The position numbers were made by a program, and so were the translations under genes. The notes beneath the pieces were generated by a model. That model ran no database searches. It worked only from the letters and a program-made list of their open reading frames with translations, and was not told the origin of the DNA. A stretch of 6,181 nucleotides of DNA from Eubacterium sp. (GTDB lineage: Bacteria; Bacillota; Clostridia; Lachnospirales; Lachnospiraceae): NCBI GenBank assembly GCA_017616955.1, contig JAFZXD010000214.1, forward strand, positions 1 to 6,181. The letters are read 5' to 3'. Shown piece by piece: positions 1 to 5,262 of this stretch (positions are counted from its first letter, which is position 1; every line of letters starts with the position of its first letter).

Positions 1-785
1 ATGGAAAAACAAAAAGCAGATATGTAAAAAAGGATGAAAGAGAAGACTTATTAAAATTATTTGAGAAGAAAAATGAATTGAAAAAGCTTTATAATGAGAC
101 TGTAGATAAGATGCTTGATGATTATAATGAAGTATATTATGTTTCAGATATAGAAAAACCATATTATCAAAGTTCCAACATTATTAATGAACAGCTAATA
201 TCCCTTAAAGAAAATATTGGTATATATTCGGTTGAAAGAAACTATGTAAATTCAAAAAAATACCATGATATATTTGCGTCCTTGCCGTTAAGTCATGAAG
301 TACAGGAAAGTTTATATAAGGAAGCCGGAAGATTGTTGGAAGAGGTTGATGGTAAATGTGAAGAGCATATGATAGCCGTTAGTTCTAGGACTGGAAAATT
401 GATTACAGATAATCTAAATAGAACCGGAATCGATAATCATACAAGTTTTAATCAAAAAGAATATGACAAAATAATAAAATGCGAAGAAAGTATAATTGTA
501 TTACATAATCATTCATCAAATGGAAGACCATCTGCGAGGGATATTATTTCATATGCAAATGATGATAAGATAAGGTTATCTCTAATACTATGTCATACAG
601 GGATAGTATATGCGATATGTAATGCCAATAAAAACGTTGAGTTAATATACATGGACCTTTTGGAAAGAGAAAAGGAAAGATGGACTGATATAGAAATTGC
701 TAAAGTGTACGCGACAAATGATTTATATAAAATAAATGATAAATTAGGTAAAAACCAGAAACTATTTGATATAAGGAGGTTCTAG
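1..785 (+). CDS. JAB/RadC-like (JAMM-type) domain protein, 5' end outside window
   Basis: The reading frame is open from the window edge (first whole codon at base 3) and has no ATG or GTG before the TTG at 78. That TTG has no good ribosome site, so I read this as the C-terminal part of a longer protein. Counting from the TTG, residues 137-156 hold a hydrophobic strand, then H143-N-H145, S152 and D155 followed by an Ile-rich helix. This is the HxH-x6-S-xx-D pattern of the JAB/MPN/RadC fold, in which the two His and the Asp bind zinc. The usual Pro after HNH is Ser here. E95 or E96, just before a strand, could be the catalytic Glu. The N-terminal part is charged, helical and possibly coiled coil. 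JAB-like domains of this compact form occur in phage head-associated and polymorphic-toxin proteins and act as peptidases or scaffolds; the substrate here is unknown. The DNA is clearly more AT-rich than the genes after base 1069. The fold is fairly sure, the role is not. Confidence 0.6.
   Translation, partial: GKTKSRYVKKDEREDLLKLFEKKNELKKLYNETVDKMLDDYNEVYYVSDIEKPYYQSSNIINEQLISLKENIGIYSVERNYVNSKKYHDIFASLPLSHEVQESLYKEAGRLLEEVDGKCEEHMIAVSSRTGKLITDNLNRTGIDNHTSFNQKEYDKIIKCEESIIVLHNHSSNGRPSARDIISYANDDKIRLSLILCHTGIVYAICNANKNVELIYMDLLEREKERWTDIEIAKVYATNDLYKINDKLGKNQKLFDIRRF
773..780 (+). promoter_or_regulatory. Ribosome binding site of the 44-residue ORF, inside the preceding gene
   Basis: AAGGAGGT sits 8 bases before the ATG at 789. 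It lies within the last sense codons (Ile-Arg-Arg-Phe) of the JAB-like gene, whose stop ends at 785. This near-perfect site is the main reason to accept the small gene, and its position suggests that the two are translated from one message. Confidence 0.8.
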
Positions 786-788
786 GCC

Positions 789-923
789 ATGGAAAAAGAA
801 TATATGGTTATGGATGATACTGAATATTCATCAGGGAAGTGTATTGTTCCTGAAATAGATGAAGAAAGTGAAAAGATTATAGATGAAGTTATGAGAAAGT
901 ATAACCTGACAGAGAATAATTAA
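789..923 (+). CDS. Small acidic protein, 44 residues, unknown function
   Basis: I do not recognise this protein. It begins MEKEYMVMDDTEYSSGKC and ends in a helix-prone acidic stretch (E22 to Y38) and an NLTENN tail. It has about 13 acidic and 5 basic residues, so it is strongly negative, with a single Cys (C18) and no signal peptide or membrane segment. The start is supported by a near-perfect ribosome site 8 bases upstream, and only 3 bases separate it from the stop of the JAB-like gene, so the two are almost certainly co-translated. The acidic character and position fit a small partner, adaptor or immunity-type protein for the upstream product, but this is inference. The AT-rich composition matches the JAB-like gene and differs from the downstream genes. 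Confidence 0.6.
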   Translation: MEKEYMVMDDTEYSSGKCIVPEIDEESEKIIDEVMRKYNLTENN

Positions 924-996
924 TGGATTTCCTTCCTTTTTTTGAGTGGCGCTATTTAGCATTTGATGTTACAATGTGATAGTGCTCGTTAATACA

Positions 997-1002
997 TATA
1001 AT
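997..1002 (+). promoter_or_regulatory. Possible -10 element upstream of the expansin gene
   Basis: A perfect TATAAT lies 66 bases before the expansin start, in an AT-rich 145-base gap. No good -35 hexamer is found 16-18 bases upstream; the nearest candidate, TTACAA at 969-974, is 22 bases away. The gap also holds a T-run at 936-943. The promoter is plausible but not proven. Confidence 0.35.
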
Positions 1003-1068
1003 GATAATATAGTTTATTTATTCGTATGCTGCTTCTGAAATATTATCAGGAGAGGAAGTGTTTAAATT

Positions 1069-2127
1069 ATGAAAAACATGGTTAAGAAAATATCCATAGT
1101 ACTTTGTATATGTTTCTTTATCAACATTGCTTTTGGAAGTTTTGATTCTTATGCGGCTAAGTCTAAGAAGATGAAGTTCTCGAAAACAAGTGTTTCGGTT
1201 GTTTCCGGAAAAACAGTTAATGTAAAGATCAAGGGAACATACAAGAAGATTAAAGTGGTTTCTTCCAAGAAGGGCTTTGTAAAAACTAAAGTAAAGGGAA
1301 AAAAGATAACAATAAAAGGTGTCAAAGCCGGAAAGATTACTCTTACCGTGAGGGGATATAATAAGAGCGGAAAGCTCGTGGCAAGCGGCAGGATTAAGGT
1401 TACGGTTAAAAAGAAGACTAAGAAAACAACTACTGAAGATACTGAATCACCGACAAACCCTACAGATGATGAAAAAGCACCTTCTGCTTCTACTGCAAAT
1501 TATGATGCGGGAGAATATTCTATTAATAAGGTACATTCAGGTGAGGCAACTTACTATGACCTTAATGGTGGGGGAAACGCAAACCTCGATGACTTTTCAT
1601 CGACATATCTCACAGCTGCGATGAACAAAGAGGATTATCTGAACGGTCTTGCAGGCGCTTATGTAGAAGTAACAGATAAGGATGGTGACAAAGTAAAGGT
1701 ACTTATTACCGATCAGCTTCCCGAAGGTAAGAAAGGAGATATCGATCTTACCAGAGCTGCTTTTAAGAAGATTGAACCTGAGATTACAGGTAGAATGAAG
1801 ATTACTTGGAAGATTATACCTCTTCCGACAAAACAGCCGGTATCGTTTCTTTGGAAACCGACCAGCTCTCAGTGGTGGGCAGAGATTCAGGTGAGAAACG
1901 GAAGATATCCTATCAAGTCAGTTGAATATCTGGATAAAGTAACTGGTAAATATATAAAGCTTGATAGAAAGCCGTATAACTATTTTGCGGCAACAAATGG
2001 AATGGGAGGAACAGGTCCGTTCACATTCCGAGTAACAGATTTCTACGGACATACTATAGTGGAAAAGAATATACCACTCAGTACAAGCGGGGTACCTATT
2101 AAGGGAAAATCAAACTTCCCTTATTAA
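1069..2127 (+). CDS. Secreted bacterial expansin with N-terminal Ig-like domain
   Basis: This is an EXLX1/YoaJ-like expansin, a non-hydrolytic protein that loosens cellulose or peptidoglycan-rich walls outside the cell. Residues 1-29 are a signal peptide (Lys-rich start, hydrophobic 8-23, likely cut after S-Y-A29). Residues 33-115 form a Lys-rich, Big2-like beta domain. Residues 116-147 are a Thr/Pro/Glu/Asp linker. Residues 156-253 are the double-psi beta-barrel D1 domain (GEATYY, ITDQLPEG, GDIDLTRAAF). Residues 257-337 are the CBM63-like D2 domain with W269-W270 and Y303 on the expected binding face. Compared with remembered B. subtilis EXLX1, T161, D215 and D226 match T12, D71 and D82, while Y73 is replaced by L217. 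The ATG at 1069 follows a purine-rich AGGAGAGGA site. EXLX1 lacks the Ig-like domain, which may hold the protein at the cell surface or on polysaccharide. The family is certain; the exact substrate is not. Confidence 0.92.
   Translation: MKNMVKKISIVLCICFFINIAFGSFDSYAAKSKKMKFSKTSVSVVSGKTVNVKIKGTYKKIKVVSSKKGFVKTKVKGKKITIKGVKAGKITLTVRGYNKSGKLVASGRIKVTVKKKTKKTTTEDTESPTNPTDDEKAPSASTANYDAGEYSINKVHSGEATYYDLNGGGNANLDDFSSTYLTAAMNKEDYLNGLAGAYVEVTDKDGDKVKVLITDQLPEGKKGDIDLTRAAFKKIEPEITGRMKITWKIIPLPTKQPVSFLWKPTSSQWWAEIQVRNGRYPIKSVEYLDKVTGKYIKLDRKPYNYFAATNGMGGTGPFTFRVTDFYGHTIVEKNIPLSTSGVPIKGKSNFPY
2100..2123 (+). other. Short hairpin at the end of the expansin gene
   Basis: TAAGGGAA at 2100-2107 pairs perfectly with TTCCCTTA at 2116-2123 around an 8-base loop, ending just before the stop codon. 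No T-run follows, so it is not a classic terminator. It may only stabilise or slightly attenuate the message between the expansin gene and the next one. Confidence 0.35.
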
Positions 2128-2153
2128 ACATTATAAAACTACTTGAAATGATT

Positions 2154-2162
2154 AAAGGAGGT
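2154..2162 (+). promoter_or_regulatory. Ribosome binding site of the AIM24-family gene
   Basis: AAAGGAGGT lies 8 bases before the ATG at 2171. It is close to the ideal anti-16S match and fixes the start of the gene, suggesting high translation. Confidence 0.8.
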
Positions 2163-2170
2163 AACTAAAA

Positions 2171-2848
2171 ATGAATTATTCTATCGACGGCGGTAATCTA
2201 CCGGTAGTAATAATCAATTTGGAAGCGGGGGAAAAGGTGGTAACCGAAGGCGGGGCTATGTCTTGGATGTCACCTAATATGAAAATGGAAACAGTTGGAG
2301 GCGGACTTGGAAAGATGTTCAGCCGTGCTGTATCCGGAGAGACTATGTTTCAGAATATTTACACAGCTGAGGGCGGTGCCGGAATGATCGCATGCGCTTC
2401 AAGTTTTCCGGGTTCTATTAAACCATTTGAGATAACTCCGGGAAATAGCATGATATTACAGAAATCTGCGTTCCTTGCATCTGTAGGAAATATTGATCTG
2501 TCTATTCATTTCAAAAAGAAGCTCGGCGCAGGCTTTTTCGGTGGTGAAGGCTTTATAATGCAGAAGGTTTCAGGACAGGGTCTTGTATTTGCTGAGTTTG
2601 ATGGTCATGTTGTAGAATATGATCTTCAGCCGGGTCAGCAGCTTGTTCTTGATACAGGACATCTTGCAGCTATGACAGAGACATGCCAGATGGATATACA
2701 GACAGTTAAAGGACTTAAGAATATAGCATTTGGTGGCGAAGGTCTCTTCAACACTGTAGTAACAGGTCCGGGACATGTTTGGGTACAGACAATGCCTGCA
2801 TCAAGTCTTGCGGGAGCTCTTCAGCCATATATAGTAACAGGTAGTTAA
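2171..2848 (+). CDS. TIGR00266/AIM24 (DUF124) family protein
   Basis: The 225-residue product is a typical full-length bacterial member of the AIM24/TIGR00266 family, a repeated beta-strand fold with no established enzymatic activity (the mitochondrial namesake affects inner-membrane organisation). Family hallmarks are the GGGLG...R...SGETMFQN segment at residues 43-62, the SAFLAS strand turn at 99-104, the GGEGF motif at 124-128, the PGQQLVLDTGHLAAM segment at 154-168 and the GGEGLFNTVVTGPGHVWVQT ending at 188-207. There is no signal peptide or membrane helix, so it is probably cytoplasmic. It starts 43 bases after the expansin gene, without a clear promoter, and a terminator follows, so it may be read through from the expansin message. 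Why it sits beside an expansin is not evident; co-expression would not prove a joint function. Confidence 0.9.
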   Translation: MNYSIDGGNLPVVIINLEAGEKVVTEGGAMSWMSPNMKMETVGGGLGKMFSRAVSGETMFQNIYTAEGGAGMIACASSFPGSIKPFEITPGNSMILQKSAFLASVGNIDLSIHFKKKLGAGFFGGEGFIMQKVSGQGLVFAEFDGHVVEYDLQPGQQLVLDTGHLAAMTETCQMDIQTVKGLKNIAFGGEGLFNTVVTGPGHVWVQTMPASSLAGALQPYIVTGS

Positions 2849-2859
2849 ATAGTAAAATG

Positions 2860-2905
2860 CGGCGCCGTGGGTTTATCCCGATGGCGCCGATTTCTGTTTT
2901 TCTTT
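2860..2905 (+). terminator. Rho-independent terminator after the AIM24-family gene
   Basis: CGGCGCC at 2860-2866 pairs with GGCGCCG at 2883-2889. Inner GGG/CCC pairs surround a TTTAT loop, with a small bulge. A T-rich tract (TTTCTGTTTTTCTTT) follows at once. It separates the expansin/AIM24 pair from the ribosomal operon. Confidence 0.85.
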
Positions 2906-2936
2906 ATATAGGAAGAAAAAATACAAAATAAAAGTC

Positions 2937-2965
2937 TTGCAAATTGTTTTGATATATGTTATTTT
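2937..2965 (+). promoter_or_regulatory. Promoter of the rpsF-ssb-rpsR operon
   Basis: TTGCAA at 2937-2942 serves as -35. A 17-base spacer ends in TGT, and TATTTT at 2960-2965 is the -10, so the TG makes it an extended -10. The predicted start near 2972 leaves a leader of about 70 bases before rpsF. Hexamer matches are 5/6 and 4/6, typical of a vegetative sigma-A promoter. Confidence 0.6.
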
Positions 2966-2991
2966 GTACCTCTGTGATGCTATTTCAATCC

Positions 2992-3019
2992 TTGCTTCTG
3001 ACATGTGTTCAGAAGCCAA
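2992..3019 (+). promoter_or_regulatory. Leader hairpin upstream of rpsF, possible autoregulatory element
   Basis: GCTTCTGA at 2994-3001 pairs perfectly with TCAGAAGC at 3009-3016 around the 7-base loop CATGTGT. TTG at 2992-2994 and CAA at 3017-3019 can extend the stem past a bulged C. It ends about 10 bases before the rpsF ribosome site and is not followed by a T-run, so it is not a terminator. rpsF leaders in many bacteria bind the S6:S18 complex, which represses the operon. The CCG trinucleotide usual in that motif is not present in this leader, so identity with it is doubtful. Confidence 0.45.
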
Positions 3020-3043
3020 TAAGTCCATAAGGAGGTGCAAAGA

Positions 3044-3331
3044 ATGAATAAGTATGAGATCGCGTTAGTTCTTAGCTCTAAGATTGATGATGATGCAAGA
3101 ACTGCAACTCTTGACAGATTAAAGCATCGTGTTGAGAGATCAGGCAGTACTATCACTGATATCGATGAGAAAGGTAAGCAGAGACTTGCATACGAGATTC
3201 AGGATATGGTAGAGGGATACTATTACTTCTTACATTTCGAAGGTCCGGATAGTGCTCCATCATACATCGAGTCTCATCTTCGTATTTACGAGAACGTCAT
3301 CAGATTTCTTATTGTAAGACAGGACGCTTAG
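3044..3331 (+). CDS. rpsF: 30S ribosomal protein bS6
   Basis: The 95-residue product is bS6, which binds 16S rRNA of the 30S platform as a dimer with bS18. The sequence MNKYEIALVLSSKIDDDAR, the LAYEIQDMVEGYYYFLHFEG centre and the final ENVIRFLIVRQD strand are typical of the family. I chose the ATG at 3044: AAGGAGGT at 3029-3036 lies 7 bases upstream. A GTG at 3035 in the same frame lies within that ribosome site and cannot be the start. It is the first gene of the rpsF-ssb-rpsR operon, with ssb 27 bases downstream. It lacks the extended acidic C-terminal tail seen in E. coli bS6, as is usual in Firmicutes. Confidence 0.97.
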   Translation: MNKYEIALVLSSKIDDDARTATLDRLKHRVERSGSTITDIDEKGKQRLAYEIQDMVEGYYYFLHFEGPDSAPSYIESHLRIYENVIRFLIVRQDA

Positions 3332-3358
3332 TTTAAGAAAACCTAAGGAGGAATCCTG

Positions 3359-3817
3359 ATGAATAAAGTTATATTAATGGGTCGTCTTACCAGAGACCCG
3401 GATGTGAGATATTCAAATTCACAAACAGGCGAGCAGATGGCTATTGCCAGATATACAGTTGCTGTAGACAGAAGATTTGCCAGAAGAAATGCAGGAGATA
3501 ATCAGCAGAATGCAGATTTCATCTCATGTGTTGCATTTGGCCGACAGGGAGAATTCGCAGAGAAGTATCTGAAACAGGGTACAAAGATCGCCCTTACAGG
3601 TCGTATACAGACAGGTTCTTATACGAACAAGGACGGACAGCGTGTATATACTACAGAGGTAGTAGTTGAGGAGCAGGAGTTTGCTGAGAGCAAAGGAGCG
3701 GGCGGACAGTCACAGGGTGGTTATGAACCACAGTCAGCACCGGCACCTGAAGAGGCAAGCGCTGAAGGCTTCATGAATATTCCTGAGGGAATAGAAAACG
3801 ATCTGCCATTTAAGTAA
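3359..3817 (+). CDS. ssb: Single-stranded DNA-binding protein
   Basis: SSB coats single-stranded DNA during replication, repair and recombination, and recruits partner proteins through its C-terminal tip. Residues 1-108 are the OB fold (MNKVILMGRLTRDPDVRY, DFISCVAFGRQGEFAEKYLKQG, TTEVVVEE). Residues 111-135 are a Gly/Gln/Pro/Ala-rich flexible linker. The acidic tip is IENDLPFK. The 152-residue length is normal. The tip ends in Lys after the usual final Phe, and carries fewer acids than the E. coli DDDIPF. AAGGAGGA at 3345-3352 precedes the ATG by 6 bases. Its place between rpsF and rpsR is conserved in Firmicutes and marks it as the main replication SSB rather than a plasmid or phage copy. 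Confidence 0.97.
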   Translation: MNKVILMGRLTRDPDVRYSNSQTGEQMAIARYTVAVDRRFARRNAGDNQQNADFISCVAFGRQGEFAEKYLKQGTKIALTGRIQTGSYTNKDGQRVYTTEVVVEEQEFAESKGAGGQSQGGYEPQSAPAPEEASAEGFMNIPEGIENDLPFK

Positions 3818-3878
3818 GATTTTTACTGTTATATGCCGTGAGTTTGGATTCTTGTGATAATTCAAGGAGGACAAAGCA

Positions 3879-4139
3879 ATGGCTTTTAATAAAGAAGCAG
3901 GTGCAGCACCTATGAGAAGAAGACCTATGCATAGAAGAAGAAAGGTCTGCGCATTCTGTGCTGATAAGAATCAGGTTATCGACTACAAAGACGTTAATCT
4001 TCTCAAGAAGTATGTGTCTGAAAGAGGAAAGATTCTTCCTCGTCGTATAACAGGTAACTGTGCTAAGCATCAGAGAGAGCTCACAGTAGCTATCAAGAGA
4101 GCTAGACAGGTTGCACTTATTTCATATGTAAATGAGTAA
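3879..4139 (+). CDS. rpsR: 30S ribosomal protein bS18, zinc-binding (C+) form
   Basis: The 86-residue product is bS18, which pairs with bS6 on the 30S platform. The Arg-rich N-terminus ([11 protein letters not shown]), the core [20 protein letters not shown] and the segment [28 protein letters not shown] are typical. C24, C27, C61 and H64 make a CxxC...CxxxH set, so this is the zinc-binding C+ form; zinc-free C- paralogs lacking these residues exist in some bacteria for zinc shortage. AAGGAGGA at 3864-3871 is 7 bases before the ATG. It lies 61 bases after ssb, ends the operon and is followed by a strong terminator. Confidence 0.97.
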   Translation: MAFNKEAGAAPMRRRPMHRRRKVCAFCADKNQVIDYKDVNLLKKYVSERGKILPRRITGNCAKHQRELTVAIKRARQVALISYVNE

Positions 4140-4147
4140 ATAATGTA

Positions 4148-4186
4148 AGTGGTTCAGGGTTTGAAAACCTTGAACCGCTTTTTTTT
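4148..4186 (+). terminator. Rho-independent terminator of the rpsF-ssb-rpsR operon
   Basis: A 14-pair stem (4148-4161 with 4166-4179, two G-T pairs) closes a TGAA tetraloop and runs directly into eight T residues at 4179-4186. It begins 8 bases after the rpsR stop. It clearly separates the ribosomal operon from the lysine genes. Confidence 0.95.
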
Positions 4187-4197
4187 GATAAATCGCT

Positions 4198-4225
4198 TTT
4201 ACTATTTGGTGTTTTGTGGTAATAT
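4198..4225 (+). promoter_or_regulatory. Possible promoter of dapF-dapL
   Basis: TTTACT at 4198-4203 is a candidate -35 and TAATAT at 4220-4225 a candidate -10, 16 bases apart. TGG directly before the -10 gives an extended -10. It lies just after the operon terminator, where a new promoter is needed. The leader to dapF would be about 50 bases, and I see no lysine riboswitch in it; it is far too short for one. Confidence 0.45.
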
Positions 4226-4283
4226 ACACTCTGTATATCTATGTACACACGTAAAAAATACAGTTACAACGAGGAATACTACA

Positions 4284-5228
4284 ATGAATATTACCAAGAT
4301 GCATGGTATAGGCAATGATTATGTATATGTAAATTGTATAAATAACCAGATAGAGGATCCGTCATCACTGGCTGTTACTATAAGTGACAGACATTTTGGA
4401 GTAGGCTCAGATGGGCTTATTCTAATCAAATCCAGCGAAAAGGCGGATTTTATGATGGATATGTACAATGCCGACGGTTCCCGTGGAATGATGTGTGGAA
4501 ATGGAATCAGATGTGTCGGAAAGTATGTATACGATCATGGTCTTACTGATAAGAAGATCATAACAATAGAGACTCTGTCCGGAGTCAAGACTCTCAATCT
4601 TTCTATCAAACCGGTAGGTGAGGTTGAAGGATATCAGAGTATAAGCAATAACGGATACGTTGTTTCGGCTGTAACGGTAAATATGGGAGCACCTATATTT
4701 GAGCCGGAAGAAGTTCCGGTAAAGCTTTCCGAAGGATTTGCTGCAAGAAAGCTTTCATCTATTATCGATATCAATCCTGTAAAGGATATGGGAATTATTC
4801 CAAATGAGAAAGTAGCTATCAGAATGCCGTTAGTTATAAATGATGCATTTTATTATGGAACGGCAGTATCAATGGGAAATCCACATTTTGTGGTTTTTGT
4901 TGATGATACAGACACCTTCCCGGTTGAGAAGGAAGGACCTCTTTTTGAAAATAACAGACTGTTTCCTGAGAGAGTGAATACTGAGTTTGTTCAGGTTGTC
5001 GATCGTACACACGTAAAGATGAGAGTCTGGGAACGTGGTTCGGGCGAGACTATGGCCTGCGGAACCGGAGCTTGTGCTACGGTTGTGGCATGCATACTCA
5101 ATAATAAGACCGATGATGAGGTTACGGTATCACTTCTCGGAGGTGATCTTAAGATAAAGTGGGATCGTGAAGAGAATACGGTTTTCATGACCGGTCCTGC
5201 AACTACTGTATTTGAGGGTGAAATATAA
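4284..5228 (+). CDS. dapF: Diaminopimelate epimerase
   Basis: DapF interconverts LL- and meso-diaminopimelate in the cytoplasm without a cofactor, using two cysteines as acid and base. MNITKMHGIGNDYVYVNC at the start, C71 in MMCGNGIRCVGKY and C259 in ETMACGTGACA are the catalytic signatures; SMGNPH at 196-201 and RVWERGSGET at 247-256 are further family motifs. At 314 residues it is about 40 longer than the 274-residue E. coli enzyme. The excess falls at about residues 108-128 and 146-182, between the two catalytic cysteines, before SMGNPH. The ATG at 4284 follows GAGGAA at 4271-4276. An in-frame GTG at 4149 lies inside the upstream terminator stem and is not the start. dapL follows 34 bases later, forming one pathway unit. 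Confidence 0.96.
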   Translation: MNITKMHGIGNDYVYVNCINNQIEDPSSLAVTISDRHFGVGSDGLILIKSSEKADFMMDMYNADGSRGMMCGNGIRCVGKYVYDHGLTDKKIITIETLSGVKTLNLSIKPVGEVEGYQSISNNGYVVSAVTVNMGAPIFEPEEVPVKLSEGFAARKLSSIIDINPVKDMGIIPNEKVAIRMPLVINDAFYYGTAVSMGNPHFVVFVDDTDTFPVEKEGPLFENNRLFPERVNTEFVQVVDRTHVKMRVWERGSGETMACGTGACATVVACILNNKTDDEVTVSLLGGDLKIKWDREENTVFMTGPATTVFEGEI

Positions 5229-5262
5229 GAATAAGAAATGCTTAATAAGGAGTACTAAAGAA

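Noticed and set aside
1..27. ATG at base 1 starting an 8-codon frame to TAA at 25-27
   Set aside because: It is very short, out of frame with the JAB-like gene that is open through the same bases, and has no visible ribosome site in the window.
78..80. TTG as the true start of the JAB-like gene
   Set aside because: The frame is open back to the window edge, upstream codons look protein-like (KKDEREDLLKLFEKKNE), and there is no proper ribosome site.
944..987. Imperfect hairpin (GAG...CGCTAT with ATAGTG...CTC) in the gap before the expansin gene
   Set aside because: The loop is long, bulges and a G-T pair are needed, and no T-run follows; the T-run lies before it. Not convincing as a terminator or structured RNA.
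2570..2776. Minus-strand open frame inside the AIM24-family gene
   Set aside because: It lies wholly within a well-recognised gene, lacks a ribosome site, and its translation has no family resemblance.
3035..3043. GTG start for rpsF three codons upstream
   Set aside because: The GTG is part of the AAGGAGGTG ribosome site that serves the ATG at 3044; bS6 begins MNKYE.
3810..4070. Minus-strand open frame opposite rpsR
   Set aside because: It is a shadow of the bS18 gene, with no ribosome site or recognisable product.
4149..4283. 45-residue N-terminal extension of DapF from a GTG
   Set aside because: It begins inside the terminator stem and runs through the promoter region; DapF normally begins at the MNITKMHGIGNDY motif, which has its own ribosome site.
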